Under the pieces are notes generated by a model. The model ran no database searches. It was not told the DNA's origin and was given only the letters and a program-made list of their open reading frames with translations. A stretch of DNA of 10,657 nucleotides from JBFXAM01 sp050184295. GTDB lineage: Bacteria > Planctomycetota > Phycisphaerae > UBA1845 > Fen-1342. The position numbers and the translations under genes are program-made. Below, piece by piece: positions 7,301 through 10,657 of the stretch (its first letter is position 1; each line of letters opens with the position of its first letter). The stretch lies in the NCBI GenBank assembly GCA_050184295.1, contig JBFXAM010000143.1:1-10657 (forward strand), given 5' to 3'.

Positions 7301-8960
7301 TGGCGGCGGGTTGTGTATCTGCTGACGGCGCGCCGTCGCCTTCGTGCGGGTCGTGCCCGCGCTCCGACTCGGCGGCCGGCGCGTTCGCGGGGGCGGCGTC
7401 GCGCCGCGCGCGGCCGCGGCCCGGTCCGCCCGGGGCCGCGCCGGCATCGGGACGACGGCGATCGCGCGGCCCGGCGGCGACGTCGAGCTCGTGCTGCGCA
7501 CCGTCGACGAACACCCAGCGAACCTTGGCGTCCTTGTCGCTGAACGGTTTGGTCAGGATCGTCAGGCTGGCGCGCTTGCCGCGCTCGACCGCGCCGATGT
7601 CCGCGGTGCCAAAGAGCTTCGCGGGTGTGAGGGTCAGCGCTCGGAGAGCGGCGTCGGCGGGCAGGCCGGCTTCGATCGCGGCGCGCAGGACGCCGAGCGC
7701 GTCGGCGGGCTTGCGCTGATCGTGCGTGGTGATGCACCACGTCACGCCGGCCTCTTCGAGCGCTTTCACCCCGTGCAACCACTCGTCGCGCACCCGACGG
7801 GCCTCGTCATACGCGGCGCGCGGCTCGAAGGGCCGTTTGCTCCAGTTCTTGCCGAAGAGCGTGGTGTCGTCGGGCGCCTTGCGCGTCGCGCCGGCGTCGA
7901 ACTTGTACTCATCGGGTTTCGCCGGCACGCGCAGGCTGACGATCACCGGGGTCTGGCTCGATTTCAGCCGGTCGATCACCTTGTACGCCTCGCGACCCCC
8001 GACGATCACGGCGCGCAAGCGCAGCTCTGCCGCCAGATCGAGCACCCGGTGAATCTCCGCCGCGTCATCCGCTTCGAAGTACACCGGCAGGCCGCCTTTG
8101 CGCACGTCCTGAAGCGCGTCGAGGTCGGCGTCGACCGGCAGATCGCCGGCGTGCTCCGGATTCTTGGCCACGTAGCCGCGCATCGCTTCGTGCCACGCCG
8201 CGTCGCTCAACACCTGCCGCAAATGCGCGATCACGCCGAACGTCGTGGAAGGGTAGCGCCCGCGATCGCGCAGGGCGCGCTCGCCGGGCGGGGACAAAGA
8301 AGCCGTCTGCGCTACACCCACGCGAATCAGCCCGCGGCGGACCGGCTCGTCGCCCAAGGCCAACAGCGCGGCCTGGCCGCCGAGCACGGAGCGCGGGGGC
8401 GCGATCAAGGCGGCCGTGAAACCGGCAGCGCGGGCATCGGCGTAGGTCTCGGGCAGGACGTCGAGCAGCTCCTCGGCGCGCCGCTGCGCGAAGATGCCGT
8501 TGCGGTTCGCGGCTTCCATGCGGGCCCGCGGGCCCTCGGAGATGTTCTCGAACTCGTCCTCGACGCGCCGCTCCTCGTCGGCCGCGGGACGGATTTCCTT
8601 TACGCCGGTGCGTGTGAAGCCGTCGATGAAGCCCGCGTAGGCGTGCAGGTTCGAGCCATCGAGCACACGCGCGCCCGCGGGGACGGTCACGTCGGCGCCG
8701 GCGGCGACGATCCGCCCGCTCTCCATCACGACGGTCGCACGTTCGATCGTCCGGCCCGGCGCGCTTACCAGCGTGACGTTGGTGATCGCGACCGGCCCGA
8801 TCAGCGGCGGCGGGTCGGCGCCTTGCGCCCGCACCGCCCGCGGCGCGACGACCAGCCATGCGGCGACAGCCGCGAATGCGACCGCGAGACCACGGACGAC
8901 GAATGAGCGGGCAGCGCGCGCCACGCGCTGCCGCAGCGCGGAATTGGGTTGTGACAGCAT
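4362..8960 (-). CDS. Exported triple-module amidohydrolase-superfamily protein
   Basis: A 1532-residue protein. Residues 1-45 look like a signal peptide: Arg-rich start, hydrophobic core about 24-40, likely cleavage AVRA|QG. Three amidohydrolase-like modules follow. Module 1 (about 57-495) begins ITNVTLVSAPG, but the usual ligand site reads AGFIDGFTRTG (109-119), without the HxH. After a Pro/Ala/Arg-rich linker (about 496-575), module 2 (about 594-985) has PGVFDGHSHIA with His654/His656, NSHCYRADEI with His824, NLHHVLDGY (His849/His850) and KSDSSD with Asp904, a full set of candidate metal ligands. After a Gly/Ser/Asn linker (about 1012-1055), module 3 (about 1058-1465) again lacks HxH (PGFINAASTVGL, 1112-1123). 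The tail (1475-1532) is low complexity. I recall two-module relatives (degenerate plus intact) from Bacteroidetes; substrates are unknown, probably cyclic amides or peptides outside the cytoplasm. The ATG at 8960 is chosen for the signal peptide; the frame stays open further upstream, antisense to the next gene. Confidence 0.9.
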   Translation of the reverse strand: MLSQPNSALRQRVARAARSFVVRGLAVAFAAVAAWLVVAPRAVRAQGADPPPLIGPVAITNVTLVSAPGRTIERATVVMESGRIVAAGADVTVPAGARVLDGSNLHAYAGFIDGFTRTGVKEIRPAADEERRVEDEFENISEGPRARMEAANRNGIFAQRRAEELLDVLPETYADARAAGFTAALIAPPRSVLGGQAALLALGDEPVRRGLIRVGVAQTASLSPPGERALRDRGRYPSTTFGVIAHLRQVLSDAAWHEAMRGYVAKNPEHAGDLPVDADLDALQDVRKGGLPVYFEADDAAEIHRVLDLAAELRLRAVIVGGREAYKVIDRLKSSQTPVIVSLRVPAKPDEYKFDAGATRKAPDDTTLFGKNWSKRPFEPRAAYDEARRVRDEWLHGVKALEEAGVTWCITTHDQRKPADALGVLRAAIEAGLPADAALRALTLTPAKLFGTADIGAVERGKRASLTILTKPFSDKDAKVRWVFVDGAQHELDVAAGPRDRRRPDAGAAPGGPGRGRARRDAAPANAPAAESERGHDPHEGDGAPSADTQPAASRPTTEPAATQPTPRDDLYLHEPTWAIETDRERDPGFKTNGAVLLRNGTVLTVSGDDLPNCDVLVMHGKIEKIGPHLAAPAGVTTIDVGGCVLMPGVFDGHSHIALDSVNEGANSVTPEVRCADVVRPDDLQIYRALAGGTTTIHAMHGSANTIGGQCVLMKLKYGRPAAAMILHDAPRTVKFATGENVKRGGLPTGRFGAEGRVRRFPGSRMGVEGVMRRALYAGRQYLEDRAAYEAEQKAGRSPPPFRRDLRLEALADIVSGDLWVNSHCYRADEILRLLSVAEDFGFRVANLHHVLDGYRIIPEIAAHGCGTLTFSDWWAYKVEAYEAVPQNAGMLLRSGVNSAIKSDSSDLIRHMPLEAAKCMRYSGLSANEALRLVTLNPARQFALDGRIGSLEVGKDGDIAVYDGHPLDTFSKCVLTFIEGEVYFRHRDFAIDATRQPAPPRRMFESYALAGSGVRPVATVVASPPATAGGGVPGARGGAAGSNGSAGSNGAVGVDAAHTYAIVNATLHAISEPAIERGTLVIENGKIVAIGPTVQPPPGATIVDAAGGHVYPGFINAASTVGLSEIGQVDVTNDTSEPGTYQPDMRAISAFNPDSAMVEVARAEGITTILLVPDSPSVPGQAGLLDLAGWTMPEMLIEAEAGLVVNLPSGRATPIIDRERRTNPEFDEAEDRDRESDERVEKSLRNMRRLLENAKVYATAVRAARDQKAKPPVATDPRYDALAPYVLGEKPVLFSANGYKAILEALLFADELALKPVILGGRDAWKLADVLARRDVPVIFDGTFAQPDGVPTVPGASEPWDAQYRAAGVLARAGVRFCIANRSASLAKLITTDIGFAVGHGLDPDAAVRALTLSAAEILGLADRYGSLEVGKVANVVICSDHPGQASNVIRGVFIRGVPISLESKHTRDAQKYDARPTPAAISQSAAPARPTLRGPASQTTTTGPAAQSGSPAPGGSGGAPKDGRATGSAGQ

Positions 8961-9092
8961 CGGTCGAGCTCTCAAGAGAATGCAGGTTGCCGTTCGTCGC
9001 ACGGCCGCGCGACAAAACGCCCGGACACGCCGAAGTTCAGTGTACCGTCGCGAAGGCGATGTCGCGCCGGCAAATTGCGGCGCCGGCGGCGT

Positions 9093-9121
9093 TTGGCACC
9101 GGCGGTGTGCGTAGCTATCCT
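9093..9121 (+). promoter_or_regulatory. Candidate sigma70-type promoter for the 330-residue protein gene
   Basis: TTGGCA (9093-9098, 5 of 6 matches to the -35 consensus) and TATCCT (9116-9121, 4 of 6 to the -10) are separated by 17 bp, giving a leader of about 50 nt before the ATG at 9180. No comparable pair was found on the minus strand for the divergent amidohydrolase gene. Confidence 0.45.
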
Positions 9122-9165
9122 GTCGCCGCGTTGCGGGCGCCCGCGCGATCGGCGCAGGGCGGGTT

Positions 9166-9172
9166 AGGGAGG
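9166..9172 (+). promoter_or_regulatory. Strong Shine-Dalgarno site of the 330-residue protein gene
   Basis: AGGGAGG lies 7 nt before the ATG at 9180, near-ideal complementarity and spacing, and fixes this start. Confidence 0.75.
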
Positions 9173-9179
9173 CGGATCG

Positions 9180-10172
9180 ATGCGGGCGAGCACGAAGACG
9201 TTTCTTCGCGAGATCGTCGACTACGCCGGGCTGTTTCCGCCGGCGCAGCTGGCGCTCGAACCCGCGGTCGTCAACTACGCCGCCTATCAGCAGTCGCCGG
9301 ACGCGTGGATGCTCGGACGTTTCATCTGCCCCGCCGCCAAGCTCGGCGACCTCGCGCCCTTCCGCGACGCGCGCTTTACCGACGAGCGCCCGCTGCGACT
9401 CAGCGTGCTCGGCCGCGGCGGCGAGACACCGGCAGACTTTCTGGCGAACCTGCGCGACGATCTCGCTGCGATCAACCGGCTGCACGCCGCCCCGGACCGT
9501 CGGATTCGCGCCGAAGCGTTTGAGGTGCGTCTGCCGGCGATGCTCGTGAAGGACGACTGCACCGAGGCGCTGGTCAAGCTGCTGGAGGAATCGCGGACGG
9601 CGTTTCACGACGCGGCGCTGCGCGATTTGCCGATGGCGTGCGAGCCGCCACTCAGCGCCGTTCACACCGACGCCGGCCGGGTCGCGGCCGCCGGACTGAG
9701 TTTCTACAACCTGCGGCTGGCGATGGAGCGGCGCGGATCGCCGGCCGACCGCGTGGTGATGAAGCTGCGTTGCGGGGGCGTCGAGGCCGCGGCGTTCCCA
9801 AGCGTTCAGCGGGTGGCGGCGGTACTGGATGCGGTGCGCGAATGCGGGGTGGCCGCGAAGTTCACCGCCGGGCTGCATCATCCCGTGCGGCGCTTCGACG
9901 CCGCGCTGGGTGCGTCGATGCACGGGTTTGTGAACGTGTTCGGGGCGCTGCTGCTCGCGACCGCGCACGATCTGCTTCGCGAGGAAATCGAGCGGATTCT
10001 GGGCGAGGAGGACGCGGCGGCGTTTGCGTTCACGGACGAAGGGTTTGGCTGGCGCGATCTGTCGATTACGACCGACGAGATCGCAGCCGCCCGCGGCGCG
10101 GTGGCGCTGTCCTTCGGCAGTTGCAGTTTTGACGAGCCGCGGGCGGATTTGCACGCGCTCGGGTGGATTTGA
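9180..10172 (+). CDS. Conserved uncharacterised protein (DYAGLFPPA / KxTAGLHHP family)
   Basis: A 330-residue, probably cytoplasmic protein with no signal peptide or membrane helix. I recognise the family as one occurring in scattered phyla as hypothetical proteins, but know no function for it. The motifs that look family-defining are DYAGLFPPA (14-22), AWMLGRF (42-48), VVMKLRCGG (192-200) followed by AFPS (205-208), AAKFTAGLHHPVR (225-237), MHGFVNVFGA (247-256) and the C-terminal FGSCSFDEP...LGWI (312-330). The spacing of short strand-like segments ending in charged or Gly motifs (KLRCGG, KFTAGLHHP) suggests an alpha/beta barrel with Lys195, Lys227, His233 and His234 as candidate active-site residues; that is inference. 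It is divergent from the amidohydrolase gene, from which 219 bp separate it. The start is fixed by a strong Shine-Dalgarno site. Codon use matches the neighbours and there is no sign of truncation. Confidence 0.9.
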   Translation: MRASTKTFLREIVDYAGLFPPAQLALEPAVVNYAAYQQSPDAWMLGRFICPAAKLGDLAPFRDARFTDERPLRLSVLGRGGETPADFLANLRDDLAAINRLHAAPDRRIRAEAFEVRLPAMLVKDDCTEALVKLLEESRTAFHDAALRDLPMACEPPLSAVHTDAGRVAAAGLSFYNLRLAMERRGSPADRVVMKLRCGGVEAAAFPSVQRVAAVLDAVRECGVAAKFTAGLHHPVRRFDAALGASMHGFVNVFGALLLATAHDLLREEIERILGEEDAAAFAFTDEGFGWRDLSITTDEIAAARGAVALSFGSCSFDEPRADLHALGWI

Positions 10173-10472
10173 GTGCGGCTGGGAGCCTCGATCCGCCGGG
10201 CTCGTTGCGTGGCGCGCGGGGTTCCGATCGTGACCCCGCGCCCGGCGTGTGCGTTCGGACCGGCCGGCGACTTGCGGGCCCAAGTCTACGCGGAGTGGAT
10301 CGCGGACCTGCGCGCGGCGCTGAATCGAAATGCTCGGCGTTCGCGCAAGCGACAGCCGGCGCTCCCCACGCGACGGGATTTCGGTTATGCTTTGGACTCA
10401 ATCTCCGCGACCTGCGGCGCCCGCGGCGGCGCTCGGGTGGCGGGGGTGTCTTTTTTTCGGTGGTTTGCGCCT
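10173..10472 (+). other. Interval between the 330-residue protein gene and the right-edge gene
   Basis: Three hundred bases directly after the TGA. It contains a strong hairpin (10214-10241), a TATGCT element (10386-10391) in a locally AT-richer stretch that could be a -10 without a clear -35, and seven T's (10451-10457). The frame beginning GTG at 10173 has no stop through the whole interval and is continuous with the right-edge gene. The composition and the hairpin still favour a non-coding reading. Confidence 0.5.
10214..10241 (+). terminator. Strong hairpin after the 330-residue protein gene (terminator-like, no U-tract)
   Basis: GCGCGGGGT (10214-10222) pairs perfectly over 9 bp with ACCCCGCGC (10233-10241) around a 10-nt loop, 41 bp after the stop codon. 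There is no following T-run, so termination by it is uncertain; it could be a U-less terminator of a GC-rich genome or an mRNA 3' stabiliser. Confidence 0.45.
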
Positions 10473-10657
10473 ATGTCGGTGACCGAACTGCTCAGCCAGG
10501 CCGACGCGGGCAAGGCGGACGCTTTCGAGGCCCGCTGCATGGAGTTGCTGGAAAGCGGGCAGCTCCGGATCGGCGATCTGGCGACCTCGCTACAACGGCT
10601 TCAGAAAGCCGGCAAGCCGGAGCGCGTCGGCCCGCTGGCGCGGATGGTGCTCGATGT
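10473..10657 (+). CDS. Partial gene at right edge; possible Gre-factor-like N-terminal extension
   Basis: Only the first 61 codons are visible; the gene runs off the window. The N-terminus starts MSVTELLSQADAGKADAFEA and continues as short amphipathic helices (ELLESGQLRIGDL, LQRLQKAGKPERVGPLARMV). There is no signal peptide or membrane helix. The helical pattern of the type F-E-x-R-x-x-E-L-L-E resembles the N-terminal extension I recall before GreA/GreB-type transcript cleavage factors in Planctomycetes and Chlamydiae, but the diagnostic Gre domain lies outside the window, so this is weak. The ATG at 10473 has only a poor ribosome-binding site (GGTGG 8 nt upstream), and the frame is open further upstream to a GTG at 10173, so the start is uncertain. 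Confidence 0.65.
   Translation, partial: MSVTELLSQADAGKADAFEARCMELLESGQLRIGDLATSLQRLQKAGKPERVGPLARMVLD

Noticed and set aside
7344..8906. 520-codon plus-strand frame opposite the amidohydrolase N-terminal half
   Set aside because: It is an antisense shadow with Arg/Val/Gly-rich composition and no recognisable motif.
8961..10283. Upstream extension of the amidohydrolase reading frame to a start at 10283
   Set aside because: The extension is antisense to the well-supported 330-residue gene and reads as low-complexity Arg/Gln-rich sequence. The ATG at 8960 begins a clean signal peptide.
10451..10457. Seven T's as part of an intrinsic terminator
   Set aside because: The nearest GC-rich imperfect stem ends about 17 nt before the T-run, so the geometry is wrong for an intrinsic terminator.

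Overview
This is a GC-rich bacterial chromosome segment (few A/T runs, third codon positions mostly G or C). Taken together it suggests a Planctomycetota-type genome, possibly the Phycisphaerae. The reasons are extreme GC, long Ala/Arg/Pro-rich secreted hydrolases, and a right-edge protein start that resembles the helical N-terminal extension I associate with planctomycete/chlamydial Gre-type factors. This is judgement by eye; no marker gene such as rRNA or a ribosomal protein is present.

Left part (1-3621), all on the minus strand. A two-component operon lies at 5-2612: an OmpR/PhoB-class response regulator followed after 7 bp by a membrane histidine kinase of PhoR/WalK architecture. The kinase ribosome-binding site is formed by the last two sense codons of the regulator, so the two are probably translationally coupled. 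A plausible sigma70-type promoter sits in a small AT-rich island about 80 bp upstream of the regulator. Upstream of that is a six-helix NicO/UreH-type membrane protein with a His-rich loop, probably a nickel/cobalt (or related metal) transporter, starting at GTG.

Middle (3622-4361): about 740 bp without a convincing gene, containing a perfect (GA)15 microsatellite, which is unusual in a bacterium.

Right part. A 1532-residue exported protein (4362-8960, minus) holds three amidohydrolase-like modules in a row. Only the central one keeps the metal ligands; the flanking two are degenerate and resemble each other. Divergently, after a 219 bp intergenic region with a good promoter and Shine-Dalgarno site, lies a 330-residue member of an uncharacterised conserved family (9180-10172, plus). 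A strong hairpin follows it. The window ends inside a second plus-strand gene (from 10473) of which only 61 codons are visible.

How the genes work together: the regulator and kinase clearly form one unit. There is no sequence evidence that the metal transporter, the amidohydrolase and the 330-residue protein belong to one pathway. The most unusual items are the triple amidohydrolase architecture and the GA microsatellite.
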